DNA of 64,000 bases, from contig NZ_CP082292.1 in NCBI RefSeq assembly GCF_019880205.1, positions 3,410,001-3,474,000 on the forward strand. The letters run 5' to 3'. The stretch is from Pantoea alfalfae. GTDB taxonomy: Bacteria > Pseudomonadota > Gammaproteobacteria > Enterobacterales > Enterobacteriaceae. Below, one piece after another: positions 1 to 9,460 of the stretch. The translations under genes and the position numbers were made by a program. Position 1 is the first letter of the stretch. Each line of letters begins with the position of its first letter. The notes beneath the pieces were generated by a model. It did not search any database. It had not been told where the DNA came from and saw only the letters and a program-made list of their open reading frames with translations.

Positions 1-280
1 TCGACTCCTGCAACAACACGTGCGCCATTGACGCCACGAAGGGATTGCCGATGTTGGGCACCACCAGTCCAAACGTTTTGGTATTACCGGATGCCAGGGC
101 GCGTGCTGCCGCATTTGGCCGGTAACCGGTCGCTTTAATCGCCTCCAGTACCCGCTGGCGGGTCGCCTCAGCGACCGGACGAGGCCCGTTGTTAATGACA
201 TAACTGACGACTGCCACTGAGGTGCCTGCCGCTTTCGCAACTTCACTGCGGGTCACTTTTCCCGTTAACGACTTAGGCAC
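1..280 (-). CDS. LacI-family transcriptional regulator, N-terminal part (truncated by window edge)
   Basis: The minus strand encodes a LacI-type helix-turn-helix ([20 protein letters not shown]) followed by the hinge pattern [16 protein letters not shown] and the first strand of the sugar-binding domain ([12 protein letters not shown]). The rest lies off the left edge. An in-frame ATG at 295 has no ribosome site because it directly follows the U-tract of a terminator. A GTG at 280 has GGAGG eight bases upstream, so I place the start there. The gene lies downstream of and co-directional with the MFS transporter, separated by that terminator, so it may be transcribed partly by read-through. It is probably the local regulator of the transporter. 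The family call is secure; the ligand is unknown. Confidence 0.85.
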   Translation of the reverse strand, partial: MPKSLTGKVTRSEVAKAAGTSVAVVSYVINNGPRPVAEATRQRVLEAIKATGYRPNAAARALASGNTKTFGLVVPNIGNPFVASMAHVLLQES

Positions 281-295
281 ATCACGTTCCTCCAT

Positions 296-327
296 AAAAA
301 AAACAGGCCGCTTTACACGGCCTGCTG
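296..327 (-). terminator. Intrinsic terminator after the MFS gene
   Basis: Arms CAGGCCG and CGGCCTG (304-310 and 318-324) form a GC-rich stem. Read on the minus strand it is followed by a run of eight T. It ends the MFS transcript and sits immediately upstream of the ribosome site of the LacI gene. Confidence 0.85.
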
Positions 328-367
328 TTTATCGCTCTCCCATGGCAGATGGCACCCTCAGGCAAAT

Positions 368-1756
368 CTAGATGGCATCTTCAGGCAGATTGAGATTCCG
401 CCCTCGCGTCTCAGGAGCGACAAAGGTGGTAAAGAATCCAATGGCGGCCATTGCAGAGAAGTAGACCGCAATCGGCCACCAGTGACCGGTATAAGAGAGC
501 ATAGCAGCGGCAATAAGCGGTGCCGTGCCGCCGGATAAAATCGAGCCAAGCTCTTTGGCCACCGCCATTTTAGTGTAGCGATGATGAACACCGAACATTT
601 CCACGCCCCATGCAGCCTGCACACCAAAGATACCCAGTGACGCCAGTGCCATACCGACCACGATAACCGGGATAACCAGCATCGGTTCACGCGTGTCCAG
701 CAGCGTAAAGGCAGGCCAGGCGTAGATCATCAGTAACAGACAGAAGACGCGATACACCACCCGGCGACCAAAACGGTCGGAGAGCCAGCCTGCAAAAGGA
801 ATAATCAGGAAGCCCAGCAGTGAGGCAAGGAACACGGCCGTTGTCGGCACGGACTTATCCACCATCAGTACCTTCGCGACGTAACCGACGATAAAGCCCT
901 GCGCCAGATAGGACGGGCCATTTTCCCCGATACGCAGGCCAACCATGGTCCAGAAGGCACGTGTACGCTGGAAGAACGGTCGCTGATCCACTACCGGCGC
1001 CGCCAGTACGCCTGCACGTTCCGCTTCGATCTCCGCTTTTCTGCGCTCAAACACCGGCGTTTCACGCAGATGACGTCGAATCCACAGCGCAACCAGGGCA
1101 ATCAAGGCACTGCTGAGAAAGGGAATACGCCAGCCCCACTCCAGCAGGCTCTGCTGATCCATCTGCACCACCAGCAGCCAGACCAGTGAGGCCAGTAGCG
1201 TGCCGCTGTTGGATCCCAGTGCGATCACGGAAGAAACCAGTCCGCGACGCTCTGTCGGCGCATACTCACCCAACATCACCGTGCCGCCCGATAACTCTGC
1301 GCCCGCGCCGAAACCCTGGGTAAAGCGAAGCAGCACCAGACAGGCCGGAGCCCAGACGCCAATCGCGGCATAGCTCGGTATTAAGCCGATAAAGGTGGTG
1401 GAAGCGCCCATCAGAATGATGGTGGAGATCATCACCACCTTACGGCCTTTGCGGTCGCCGAGCCAGCCGAAAAAAAGCGCGCCGATAGGCCGGGCAATAA
1501 ACCCGACGGACCAGGTCGCAAAGCTGGAGAGCAGTGCCATCGCGGGAGTCGATTCCGGAAAGAAGACGTCGCCAAAGATGATACCGGCAGCCAGGCCGTA
1601 GAGTGCGAAATCCGCGTACTCCATTGCCGTTCCGAGCCAGCATGAGAAAGTGGCGCGCCAGAAATCTTTTCGGCCTGAAGAAGTGTTAAACCGCTCGTCG
1701 GCGGCTGAGGTGGAAGACAGTGATGCCTGCTGCTTAACGGAATTGTGTGCCGTCAT
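368..1756 (-). CDS. MFS transporter, metabolite:H+ symporter (MHS) type
   Basis: 462 residues with about twelve hydrophobic segments. The N-terminal region has the MHS pattern (FWRATFSCWLGTAMEYADF, close to the start of ShiA/ProP/KgtP relatives). The MFS loop 2-3 signature GWLGDRKGRKVV and a second copy GWLSDRFGRRVV in the C-terminal half are visible. Members of this family import organic acids, betaines or shikimate with protons across the inner membrane; the substrate cannot be read from sequence. It is followed by an intrinsic terminator and then a LacI-family gene, which suggests sugar- or acid-responsive control. The intact length is typical for the family. Confidence 0.85.
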   Translation of the reverse strand: MTAHNSVKQQASLSSTSAADERFNTSSGRKDFWRATFSCWLGTAMEYADFALYGLAAGIIFGDVFFPESTPAMALLSSFATWSVGFIARPIGALFFGWLGDRKGRKVVMISTIILMGASTTFIGLIPSYAAIGVWAPACLVLLRFTQGFGAGAELSGGTVMLGEYAPTERRGLVSSVIALGSNSGTLLASLVWLLVVQMDQQSLLEWGWRIPFLSSALIALVALWIRRHLRETPVFERRKAEIEAERAGVLAAPVVDQRPFFQRTRAFWTMVGLRIGENGPSYLAQGFIVGYVAKVLMVDKSVPTTAVFLASLLGFLIIPFAGWLSDRFGRRVVYRVFCLLLMIYAWPAFTLLDTREPMLVIPVIVVGMALASLGIFGVQAAWGVEMFGVHHRYTKMAVAKELGSILSGGTAPLIAAAMLSYTGHWWPIAVYFSAMAAIGFFTTFVAPETRGRNLNLPEDAI

Positions 1757-2336
1757 AACCCTATCCCTGAATGAGTATGCAGATTGATAAACGCCCGTCC
1801 ATGGGTCGATTCCCTGATGAAAGCGGAATTCCCCCGGTGGCGACGTTCAGTTGACTAACCATGATGAAAGGTTAAAGGATTCCCTGGTGTTGGAATCTTG
1901 TTCTTCGCCCCGTTTCGCCGATGTATTTTTCACCGGTCGCTTAAACTGAGCGAATGTAACTTAACAATCAATGGAGCCTACTATGCATCGCACCGTGAGC
2001 AATCACTGGGGACCTAGTGTATCTACGCGCGTAGATAAATCAAGGCATCCCGACGAAATTTGTTAGTAAAACTTCACTATCACATTGCGTCATCGCACAT
2101 TTTCAGCGCAAATTCAGCCAGTTAACTCCACCATATCGCACAATAAAAAATCACTCTGCACGGTAAGTTAGCATTTTCTCTAATCATTGAGCGTTATAAG
2201 CGAGGCTAAAATCCTTTCATCGGGTTCTGTTGTCGCACACCCTGATTACCTGCAGATGACACTTCGTGTTTATTCTGAAAAATCTCTGCAAGCGCAGACA
2301 ATGCGTTACCCTGAAAAAAAGCCTGACAGAGGTGTT
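1757..2336. other. Intergenic region between MFS gene and histidine phosphatase
   Basis: 580 bases separate two divergent genes. It holds the promoters of both and one perfect 18-bp palindrome (2020-2037, listed separately). An in-frame TTG at 2187 would extend the phosphatase by 50 residues, but that extension has no family resemblance and no ribosome site. I see no other gene. Confidence 0.6.
2020..2037. promoter_or_regulatory. Perfect 18-bp palindrome, candidate operator
   Basis: TATCTACGCGCGTAGATA reads the same on both strands. It lies about 265 bases upstream of the MFS start and 300 upstream of the phosphatase start, in otherwise unstructured DNA. Length and symmetry fit a TetR-type operator better than a LacI operator; no TetR gene is in the window. 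That it binds a protein is inference. Confidence 0.5.
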
Positions 2337-2891
2337 ATGACCATTATTCTGATGCGACACGGTAAACCTGACCACCAGGCCGCGGGTCGTCAGAGCGTGC
2401 AGACACTTGCAGACTGGTGCGAAGCTTACGATCAGTCCGGAGTCAGTGACGGGCCGCCACCGCGCAGTATTGAGATCGCCCGTCAGGCCGCGATTATTGT
2501 CTGCAGTCCTCTGCCCCGCGCACAATCCTCTCTGAGCCAGCTTGGCCTGCAGCCTCATGAGATTGATGCGCTCTACAGCGAAGTCGCCGTACCGCTGCTG
2601 CGGACGGGGGCCTTTCAGCTGCCAACGATCTGCTGGCTGGCCTTACTGCGGCTGTTGTGGTTCTGCGGTTATGCGGGTGAAGCGGAGTCGCTGCAACATG
2701 CGCGCAGCCGCGCCTCGGCGGCGGCAGAGAAGCTGATAGGACACTCACAGCGTGGCACAGTGTTGCTGCTGGGCCACGGCATCATGAACAAGATGATTGC
2801 GCGCGAATTACGTAAACGCGGCTGGCAGGCAGAAAAACATGCCAGCAGCCGCCACTGGAGTTCCGCGATCTATCACCGTCCGTTTATCTGA
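2337..2891 (+). CDS. Histidine phosphatase family protein
   Basis: About 184 residues. The N-terminal LMRHGKPD contains the RHG signature of the histidine phosphatase (phosphoglycerate mutase-like) superfamily with its phospho-accepting His. CSPLPRAQ supplies the second arginine and LLGHGIMNK the second catalytic His. The start at 2337 has the ribosome site ACAGAGG upstream and puts the RHG motif near residue 8, as usual. The substrate is unknown. The 3' end overlaps the convergent beta-propeller gene by 19 bases. Confidence 0.8.
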   Translation: MTIILMRHGKPDHQAAGRQSVQTLADWCEAYDQSGVSDGPPPRSIEIARQAAIIVCSPLPRAQSSLSQLGLQPHEIDALYSEVAVPLLRTGAFQLPTICWLALLRLLWFCGYAGEAESLQHARSRASAAAEKLIGHSQRGTVLLLGHGIMNKMIARELRKRGWQAEKHASSRHWSSAIYHRPFI

Positions 2892-3838
2892 CCAATCGGA
2901 AAATAGCCCAGCACCTCACAGCCTGTTCCGACACGCGGCGTGGCAATCACTTTACCCTGCGCCAGATCGATCACGCTCAGCGTGCCATCATCCTGATTAG
3001 CAATCAGCAGCTGTTGCCTGTCTGGCGTGAAGCAGCCATCCATCGGCATGTTGCCCACGCTGATATCGCCCAGCGGATTCAGCAGGTCGTCAAACAGCGT
3101 TACCAGTGGTTCCTGATCGCCAATCGCCACCAGCTGTTCGCCATCGGCGCTGAAGCGAACCACCTGGCAGGGCTGCTGATGACCTGGCAGCGTAATGCGC
3201 TGGCGAATACGGTGGCTCTGTCGGTCGATCACATAAAGTAACGGCGCATCCGCGGCGCTGGCGACCAGATAAGGGTGTTTTGGTGAGGCGGCGATGCCCG
3301 CAATCGGACCCGGCAGCAGAATCGTATCGATGACCCGTCCCTCTGCTTCACAGAGATCCACGACGGTGATGGTCGCATCCTCTTCGTTATCGGTGAACAG
3401 TTTGCGGCCGCTGGGTGACAGCGTCAGGCGATGCGCGTTGTGAGAAGGAATCGGGATGACCTTTTCCACTTTGTCGGTCTGCGGATCGATCACGGCTACA
3501 GCGGCGCTCTGCTCACAGCAGAGATAGACTTTGCCATCACGGCCCAGTTGCCCACTGTGTGGGGCACGCAACGGCGACAGATCGATAAAGCCGCTGATCT
3601 CGCGACGCTGCAAATCAATGATCGCCACTTTGTGACCCGGATGCGGGTTATTGCCATGAACGCCGTCACCATAGATGGGCACATACGCTTTGCCCCAGGG
3701 GGCCAGCATCAGGAGTTCATGCGGCCGCGGTGGAAAAGCGTTCAGCTCGCGCTCGACCGCGAAGGTTTCCGGATTAAGAAACAGGACGCGATTACCCTGC
3801 TTATCAACCGCCAGTAAACCATAGGATTCACTCTGCAT
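2873..3838 (-). CDS. YncE-like beta-propeller protein
   Basis: 321 residues of repeated blades of about 40 residues, each with a pattern like VAVIDPQTDKVEKVIPI or TLSVIDLAQGKVIATP. This is the YVTN/YncE-type beta-propeller. No signal peptide is visible (it begins MQSESYGLLAVDKQGNRV), so it is predicted cytoplasmic, unlike E. coli YncE. HxH-like histidines occur (NNPHPGHK, SHNAHR), but no catalytic site can be assigned. Probably monocistronic; its 3' end overlaps the phosphatase gene. Confidence 0.7.
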   Translation of the reverse strand: MQSESYGLLAVDKQGNRVLFLNPETFAVERELNAFPPRPHELLMLAPWGKAYVPIYGDGVHGNNPHPGHKVAIIDLQRREISGFIDLSPLRAPHSGQLGRDGKVYLCCEQSAAVAVIDPQTDKVEKVIPIPSHNAHRLTLSPSGRKLFTDNEEDATITVVDLCEAEGRVIDTILLPGPIAGIAASPKHPYLVASAADAPLLYVIDRQSHRIRQRITLPGHQQPCQVVRFSADGEQLVAIGDQEPLVTLFDDLLNPLGDISVGNMPMDGCFTPDRQQLLIANQDDGTLSVIDLAQGKVIATPRVGTGCEVLGYFPIGQINGR

Positions 3839-4340
3839 GCGCGCTCCTTTCTCAGTAAGTTCTTCTTAAGCGTAGACAATCCTCTTCAGGCTGTACGATT
3901 CCGGGAATTGTTGAGCCGGGCTTACGCTACACGTTAAGCGCAATATTCACTGATCCTGATGTCCGGGCCCTGAGAAAACCCAAAGGCTCAGCATAATATT
4001 CAGATATTCTTTAGTTATGTGTTCAGACACATTTAAATAACTGATTAACCATGCCGATATTATTATTCCAATAGGGTGACCGGATGATTTCCGTATTATC
4101 CTAAAGTCAAAAAAAGACATAGCTAATGTGTAAATAATGTTTTATTAAAAAGGTGCAGTGCAATTAAAAAGCCGTGAGGAAACTATCGCGCGCTCCCGCA
4201 CTGCGTCGCCACCAGGGAAAACTATTCATTAATTCCCGCATTCATCGGGATGAGCCATTATTCAATGCCGTCCGTTCACGCCTCAGGCGTAACGGCCAGA
4301 GCCTGAACTATCGCGGGAAAATAAAAATAACAGGTGTACC
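3839..4340. other. Intergenic region upstream of glycosyltransferase
   Basis: About 500 bases, AT-rich in the middle (4000-4160). It must carry the divergent promoters of the beta-propeller gene and of the glycosyltransferase. A loose dyad lies around TGTGTTCAGACACA near 4018-4031. I see no gene and no convincing promoter hexamer pair. Confidence 0.4.
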
Positions 4341-5354
4341 ATGACTTCACATCGCCAACGTTCAGCGCATAAAATCTGGCGTAACTGGAAAAGAATATCG
4401 TTCAGTAGCCAGATGTTATGGAATAAGAAACAACAGAGCCTCTGTCAGGCACCGGAATATGATCCAGGACAGGAAGATAATGTCGTATTGATCGCTCAGC
4501 AGAAAGATCTGCCTGAGATTCCAAAGATTGTCTGGATGGTCTGGCATAACGATCAGCTGCCGACGTCAATGGCGCTGAATATCAGTAAAATCCGGCGGGA
4601 CAATCCTGATCACCAGGTTTATCTGGTTACGCAGCGCACCCTGTCGCAGTGGCTGCCCGAACTCAGCTTTATCTCTTCCGATCTGACGCTGGCACATAAA
4701 AGTGAAATCATCCGGCTTGAGCTGATTCACCGCTATGGCGGTATCGGTATCGACTGCAGCACCCTGCTGTTTGAGAATCTCGCCTGGGTACACCGCGTTC
4801 ACAAGACGCGGCCAATGGATCTCATCGGCTACTATCGCGAGCAATCAACGCTGAACCTGCTTGCGCCGGTCACCGAGAGCTGGTTCATTGCCGCGCCGCC
4901 GCAAAATGCCTTCATTCGCGAATGGCTGAAACAGCTGGCACCGGTTAAAAACGTCGGTATCCGCAACTATTTCCATGAGCTTAAAAAGCGGGATGATTTT
5001 CCGCTGATTGTGCAAAATGTAGATAATCCGTCACGTCAGCTCCTGTCACTGGCGCAGCAGATCGCGATGCGCGAATACCGGCGAGCCAATCTTTATCTGC
5101 GTAAAGGGGAAGCCAGCGCCTGGTACTATCAGCGCCTGCATGCCGACAGCAGCACCGCCTTTGCGCAGTCGGTGATGTTTCAGCAGCGGCCAGAGACGCC
5201 ACCACCGATTATCAAATTAACCGGCAACGAGCGACTGCATCTCGACTTCAATCTGCGGCTGGGTTTGTATAACCGCAGCAGCCTGATTGGCGAGATGATG
5301 GACACCCCATCACCTGCGCTGGCATTGCCATCAACGGTCAAAACGCGCGCGTAG
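4341..5354 (+). CDS. Glycosyltransferase, DXD sugar-binding / capsular polysaccharide synthesis type
   Basis: 337 residues. IPKIVWMVWHNDQLP near residue 57, followed by KSEIIRLELIHRYGGIGIDCSTLLFENL around residues 117-145, is the hallmark of the Gly_transf_sug/Caps_synth (GT32-like) family. In this family the aspartates after RYGG bind metal and nucleotide sugar. Here the DXD position reads DCS, so the second aspartate is missing, which may alter metal use. No signal peptide; the C-terminus is basic. It is likely to decorate a surface glycan. It stands alone and its end overlaps the convergent LysR gene by 24 bases. Confidence 0.7.
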   Translation: MTSHRQRSAHKIWRNWKRISFSSQMLWNKKQQSLCQAPEYDPGQEDNVVLIAQQKDLPEIPKIVWMVWHNDQLPTSMALNISKIRRDNPDHQVYLVTQRTLSQWLPELSFISSDLTLAHKSEIIRLELIHRYGGIGIDCSTLLFENLAWVHRVHKTRPMDLIGYYREQSTLNLLAPVTESWFIAAPPQNAFIREWLKQLAPVKNVGIRNYFHELKKRDDFPLIVQNVDNPSRQLLSLAQQIAMREYRRANLYLRKGEASAWYYQRLHADSSTAFAQSVMFQQRPETPPPIIKLTGNERLHLDFNLRLGLYNRSSLIGEMMDTPSPALALPSTVKTRA

Positions 5355-6248
5355 CCAGTGCGTAAAGGTGGTGACTGCGCGGGGCACCTGCGCCGCCCAG
5401 GGTCGGACGATCCACAGGCGGGCGGCAAAGGCTTCAACCGGCTGCCACTCAGATAACACCTGCTGCAATGAGCCCGCGGCCAGCGCTTCACGGGCGCTGA
5501 AGTCGGGCAGCATCGCGATTCCCAGTCCCTGTAGAGCGGCATCGCGTATCGACTCACTGTTGTTGGTGGCAAAACTGCCCTGAATCCGGACCTGCACCTC
5601 TTCGCCATCCGCTGCGGTAGCAAACCGCCAGCGCGGTGATTCAACACCACGCGGATAGTAAAGACAGTTATGCTGCACCAGATCCTGCGGCGTGTTCGGT
5701 ATACCCTGTTCGTTAAGATAGGCGGGTGAGGCCACCAGTACTGTCTGCGTATCACACAGCGGCAGCGCCACATGGGTTTCCGGCAGCGTGTCACTGTGCC
5801 GGATTGCCAGATCAAATCCCTCACTGCTCAGCGACACAATGCGATCCGTCACATCCAGCTGCAGACGCACCTGCGGATAGTCACGCAGAAACTCACCAAT
5901 AATCGGCACCAGTTGCTGTCGGGCAAACGCCACCGGCGCGGTAATACGCACCAGACCACGCACTGGCCCGGCGGTATCGCGCACGCTGAAAAAACTCTGT
6001 TCGATGCGGGCAAAAGGCTCGCGCAACTCCTCCACCAGCTTCTCACCCGCCGATGTCAGCCGCACGCTGCGTGTGGTGCGCTGTACCAGCAGTACACCGG
6101 CTATCTGCTCCAGCTCTTTGATTTTCTGACTCATCGCCGCTTTGCTGACGTCCAGCCGCTCTGCCGCGCGGGTAAAGCTGCCCTGCTCAGCCAGTACGGT
6201 CAGCCAGTGAAGATGATCCCATAGCGTATCCGTTTTCATCTCTTTCAT
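5331..6248 (-). CDS. LysR-family transcriptional regulator
   Basis: 305 residues. The N-terminal winged helix-turn-helix (FTRAAERLDVSKAAMSQKIKELE) is followed by the periplasmic-binding-protein-like effector domain (GLVRITAPVAFARQQL, GFDLAIRHSDTLPET), the arrangement of the CrgA/AaeR-like LysR subgroup. It is divergent from the tautomerase at 6351 with about 100 bases between, the usual layout for a LysR protein and its target. A dyad at 6253-6274 is a plausible binding site. The effector is unknown. Confidence 0.88.
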   Translation of the reverse strand: MKEMKTDTLWDHLHWLTVLAEQGSFTRAAERLDVSKAAMSQKIKELEQIAGVLLVQRTTRSVRLTSAGEKLVEELREPFARIEQSFFSVRDTAGPVRGLVRITAPVAFARQQLVPIIGEFLRDYPQVRLQLDVTDRIVSLSSEGFDLAIRHSDTLPETHVALPLCDTQTVLVASPAYLNEQGIPNTPQDLVQHNCLYYPRGVESPRWRFATAADGEEVQVRIQGSFATNNSESIRDAALQGLGIAMLPDFSAREALAAGSLQQVLSEWQPVEAFAARLWIVRPWAAQVPRAVTTFTHWLRARFDR

Positions 6249-6252
6249 TGCG

Positions 6253-6274
6253 ATTGTTCATTATATTGAATAAT
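6253..6274. promoter_or_regulatory. Candidate LysR operator between LysR gene and tautomerase
   Basis: A 22-bp imperfect dyad with core TTCATTATATTGAA: 9 of 11 base pairs are symmetric. It contains a T-N11-A type spacing and lies just upstream of the LysR start. Position and symmetry suggest autoregulation and control of the divergent tautomerase; binding is inferred. Confidence 0.45.
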
Positions 6275-6350
6275 CATTTCAGGCTACGCGCTTTTTCCCG
6301 CCGGATAAAGAAGTCACCATAGGCGCATTAATCACGATGAGGAGTTCACT

Positions 6351-6740
6351 ATGCCACTACTGCAATTCGATGTTATTCAGGGTCGTTCAGAATCAGAGCT
6401 GCGTACACTGCTGGATGCAGCGCACCGTGCCGTGCTGACAGCTTTTAACGTGCCTGAACGCGATCGTTATCAGATTGTTCAGGAAAACAAGCGCTATCAG
6501 ATGGTGTTTCAGGATACCGGCCTGGGATTCAGCCGCAGCGATAATCTGGTGATGGTGCGGGTTTATACCAGCCCACGCAGCCGTGAACAGAAGCAGCATT
6601 TTATGGCGGAGCTGGCGCGTGAGCTGCGTGAGCACTGTGGCGTGCAGGGCAACGATTTAATGATCAGCTTTATCACCAACGACAAAGGTGACTGGAGTTT
6701 TGCCGACGGCGAAGCTCAATACCTCACCGGCAAACTCTGA
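6351..6740 (+). CDS. Tautomerase family protein
   Basis: 129 residues beginning MPLLQFDVIQGRSESELR. After removal of Met this gives the N-terminal catalytic proline of the 4-oxalocrotonate tautomerase superfamily. The length fits the Tautomerase_2 group of double-size monomers. A ribosome site GAGGAG precedes the ATG. Probable target of the divergent LysR regulator. The physiological substrate, perhaps an aromatic or unsaturated acid, is not known. Confidence 0.8.
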   Translation: MPLLQFDVIQGRSESELRTLLDAAHRAVLTAFNVPERDRYQIVQENKRYQMVFQDTGLGFSRSDNLVMVRVYTSPRSREQKQHFMAELARELREHCGVQGNDLMISFITNDKGDWSFADGEAQYLTGKL

Positions 6741-6950
6741 AAAACGTCCTGACTTCTGCTCTGCTGACGGTGCGCCAGCCACCGTCACGCCTGAAAACCT
6801 CTCTTCTTAACCAATCTGCTCTACACCGCACAAATCGGGCCGGATATGTTGCAGCCGGATGACAGCCAATATAGATTGTCGAAAAACCATCCCCCGAAGG
6901 TGGCCGGTTGCGTGAAGCCTCGTGCAACCCTGTAGAGAGAGGATTTACCG

Positions 6951-9242
6951 TTGTCCGAATTGGTCTCCGTCGTGCTGTTTCTGGCCGCTATTGCAATCTA
7001 TTCCTGTAAAGCCGGGCGTAACAAATTCTGGTTTATTCTTGTTCTTATCCTGCTGGTGCTTTTCGTTGTGCTGAACGCCACCCTGTATGCCAGCAACTAT
7101 TTTACCGGAGACGGCATCAACGATGCGGTGCTCTATACCCTGACCAATAGCCTGACCGGCGCGGGTGTCAGTAAGTATGTGGTGCCCGCGATTGGGCTGA
7201 TTATTGTGCTGTTCCTGCTGTTCTGCCTGCTGTCGTGGATTCTGCGTCGGCGTAAGCGTCCGCATCACATGGGCTGGTCGCTGCTGGCGGCCGCCTGCGC
7301 ACTCGGCTCAGTGCAGACTACCCCGGCCTTTCGTCAGGTTGCGACGCTCATCGTGTCGCATACCCAGATGGCCGATTCTGACTTCGACAACTTTTATAAA
7401 GTGCCGCGTAATCGCATTGAACAGCCGCGCCTCAACGTGGTTTACATCTATGGTGAAAGCTTAGAGCGCACCTATTTCGACCCCATCGCCTTTCCCGGCC
7501 TGGCGCCTGAGCTGAGCCGGCAGAAAGAGCAGAGTATCGACTTCAGCGAAACCGAACAGTTACCCGGCACCGACTACACCATTGCAGGTATGGTCGCCTC
7601 ACAGTGCGGCATTCCGCTGTTTGCGCCGTTTGACGGTAATGCGTCGGCGTCGCTCTCCAGCTTCTATCCGCAAAACGTCTGTCTGGGCGACATCCTGAAA
7701 AACTCCGGCTACCAGAACTGGTTTATTCAGGGTGCCGATCTCCGTTTTGCCGGTAAAGATGTCTTCCTGAAATCGCACGGTTTCGACCCTGAAAATCTTT
7801 ATGGTTCGCAGGAGCTGAAAAGCCGCGTTGCCGATCCTGCTTACCGCAATAACTGGGGTTATTACGACGATACGGTGCTGGACGAAGTCTTTGAAAAATA
7901 TCAGGAACTCTCCCAGGCCGGTAAACCTTTTGCGCTGTTTACGCTGACCGTCGATACGCATCACCCGGACGGGTTTATCTCACGCAGTTGCGATCGCAGA
8001 AGCTACAGCATTGCAGGCAAACCGAATCAGTCCTTCAGTGCGGTCGCCTGCTCGCAGGAACATGTGGCGCGACTGATTGCGCGCATCAAAGCGTCGCCGT
8101 GGTTTAAAAATACCGTGATTGTGGTGAGCTCCGATCATCTGGCCATGAATAATACGGCGCATCCGTGGCTGGTCAAACAACCTCGTCGTAATCTATTCAT
8201 GGTGATCCGGGGTGATAAACCGCAGGCGGAACTGATGGAAGCGAAGCGCAGCACACTGGATAATGGCGCAACGCTGCTGGATATTCTCGGCGGCGATAAC
8301 GCGATTGGCCTGGGCCGCAGCAGCCTTTCTTCTCTTTCACTTTCCACCCAGTTCGACGATATGAAGAGTAAGGTGGCGAGCTGGAAACCTGACATTATTC
8401 AGCTCTGGAATTTCCCGAAGAAGATAGACAACTTCACGGTGGATCAGGCGAAGAATACGTTCAGCTTCTCAGGCACCACCTTTAAACTGCCGATTCTGTT
8501 CCGCATCAGCGATAAGCATGTGGAGCCGATGCCGGAAGGGGAATATTCGGCCCCGCTGCGCTATCAGCTGGCCGATTTCGCCTCAGCCGATAAATTTCTC
8601 TGGGTGGATCACTGTTTTAAAATGGCACGACTCTGGCAGCCTTCGCTGGCCCTCTCCGGCGATCTCTGTGTGGCGATGGGGCAGCTTGGCGGCACGCCAA
8701 CCGTGACGCATGTCGACAAACCGCAATGGAAAGGCAAAGTGCAGTTTCCGGACGGCGTTGTCAGCGAGGCACGTTACCAGCAGAACCTGGCGCAGATCCG
8801 GATTGAAGATAACAACATTCGCTATAGCGCTGACAGCTTCCGGCTCGACGTGCCTGGCGCGCCAGAAACGGTTAAAAGCTTCAGCGGCATCTCACGGCCA
8901 GAGAGCTGGGGGCGCTGGTCAAACGCCAATCTCGCGCCAGAAGTGCATATCGATTATGTCGATGCGCTCCCGGCTAAGTTTGATCTGGTCATTACCGCAC
9001 GCGCATATGGCCCCAACGCACACCGCGCGATCCCGGTTCGGGTTGGCGATCAGCAGCAACTGCTGTCGCTGGGCGAAGAGGTATCGACGCATACTCTGCA
9101 TTTCGATAACCCAAACGCCAGCCATCAGCTGGTGATTGCGCCACCGGAACCGCAGCTGAGTAACATCGGCAATATCACCGGCCAGGATCCGCGCAAACTG
9201 GGCATCGGTATGGTTGAAATTAAAATCGTACCACAGCCATAA
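6951..9242 (+). CDS. opgB: Phosphoglycerol transferase I (membrane-derived oligosaccharide modification)
   Basis: 763 residues, the same length as E. coli OpgB/MdoB. It starts from TTG with ribosome site AGAGAGG. The N-terminus ([23 protein letters not shown]) and the segment [19 protein letters not shown] match OpgB. Three to four N-terminal membrane spans precede an alkaline-phosphatase/sulfatase-fold periplasmic domain with the nucleophile region [13 protein letters not shown] and the metal-binding [11 protein letters not shown]. It transfers phosphoglycerol from phosphatidylglycerol to osmoregulated periplasmic glucans. Probably monocistronic, followed by a hairpin. Confidence 0.95.
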   Translation: MSELVSVVLFLAAIAIYSCKAGRNKFWFILVLILLVLFVVLNATLYASNYFTGDGINDAVLYTLTNSLTGAGVSKYVVPAIGLIIVLFLLFCLLSWILRRRKRPHHMGWSLLAAACALGSVQTTPAFRQVATLIVSHTQMADSDFDNFYKVPRNRIEQPRLNVVYIYGESLERTYFDPIAFPGLAPELSRQKEQSIDFSETEQLPGTDYTIAGMVASQCGIPLFAPFDGNASASLSSFYPQNVCLGDILKNSGYQNWFIQGADLRFAGKDVFLKSHGFDPENLYGSQELKSRVADPAYRNNWGYYDDTVLDEVFEKYQELSQAGKPFALFTLTVDTHHPDGFISRSCDRRSYSIAGKPNQSFSAVACSQEHVARLIARIKASPWFKNTVIVVSSDHLAMNNTAHPWLVKQPRRNLFMVIRGDKPQAELMEAKRSTLDNGATLLDILGGDNAIGLGRSSLSSLSLSTQFDDMKSKVASWKPDIIQLWNFPKKIDNFTVDQAKNTFSFSGTTFKLPILFRISDKHVEPMPEGEYSAPLRYQLADFASADKFLWVDHCFKMARLWQPSLALSGDLCVAMGQLGGTPTVTHVDKPQWKGKVQFPDGVVSEARYQQNLAQIRIEDNNIRYSADSFRLDVPGAPETVKSFSGISRPESWGRWSNANLAPEVHIDYVDALPAKFDLVITARAYGPNAHRAIPVRVGDQQQLLSLGEEVSTHTLHFDNPNASHQLVIAPPEPQLSNIGNITGQDPRKLGIGMVEIKIVPQP

Positions 9243-9261
9243 CGCCGTTTTTTCCCCTTCC

Positions 9262-9285
9262 GCCTCTGCGGTAATCCGCAGAGGC
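9262..9285 (+). terminator. Hairpin downstream of opgB
   Basis: A perfect 10-bp stem GCCTCTGCGG/CCGCAGAGGC with the tetraloop TAAT lies 20 bases after the opgB stop. No U-tract follows, so it may be an RNA 3'-end stabiliser or a weak terminator. Confidence 0.6.
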
Positions 9286-9460
9286 ACCTCATACTGTCAT
9301 CGGCTCTCTGTTGCGAACCAGCCCGTACTTCGCTGCACGTTACCTGTTGAACTAATTGATATTTTTCGGCATGTCGCGCAAAATATAACCGGTTGAGTGG
9401 GGATACGCTTTGTGCCTGTCATGATGCGGTTATCGCTGGAGTACACAGGGAGGTGTCGTG

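Noticed and set aside
2187..2336. Extended N-terminus for the histidine phosphatase from TTG 2187.
   Set aside because: No ribosome site, no family similarity before the RHG motif, and a good start at 2337.
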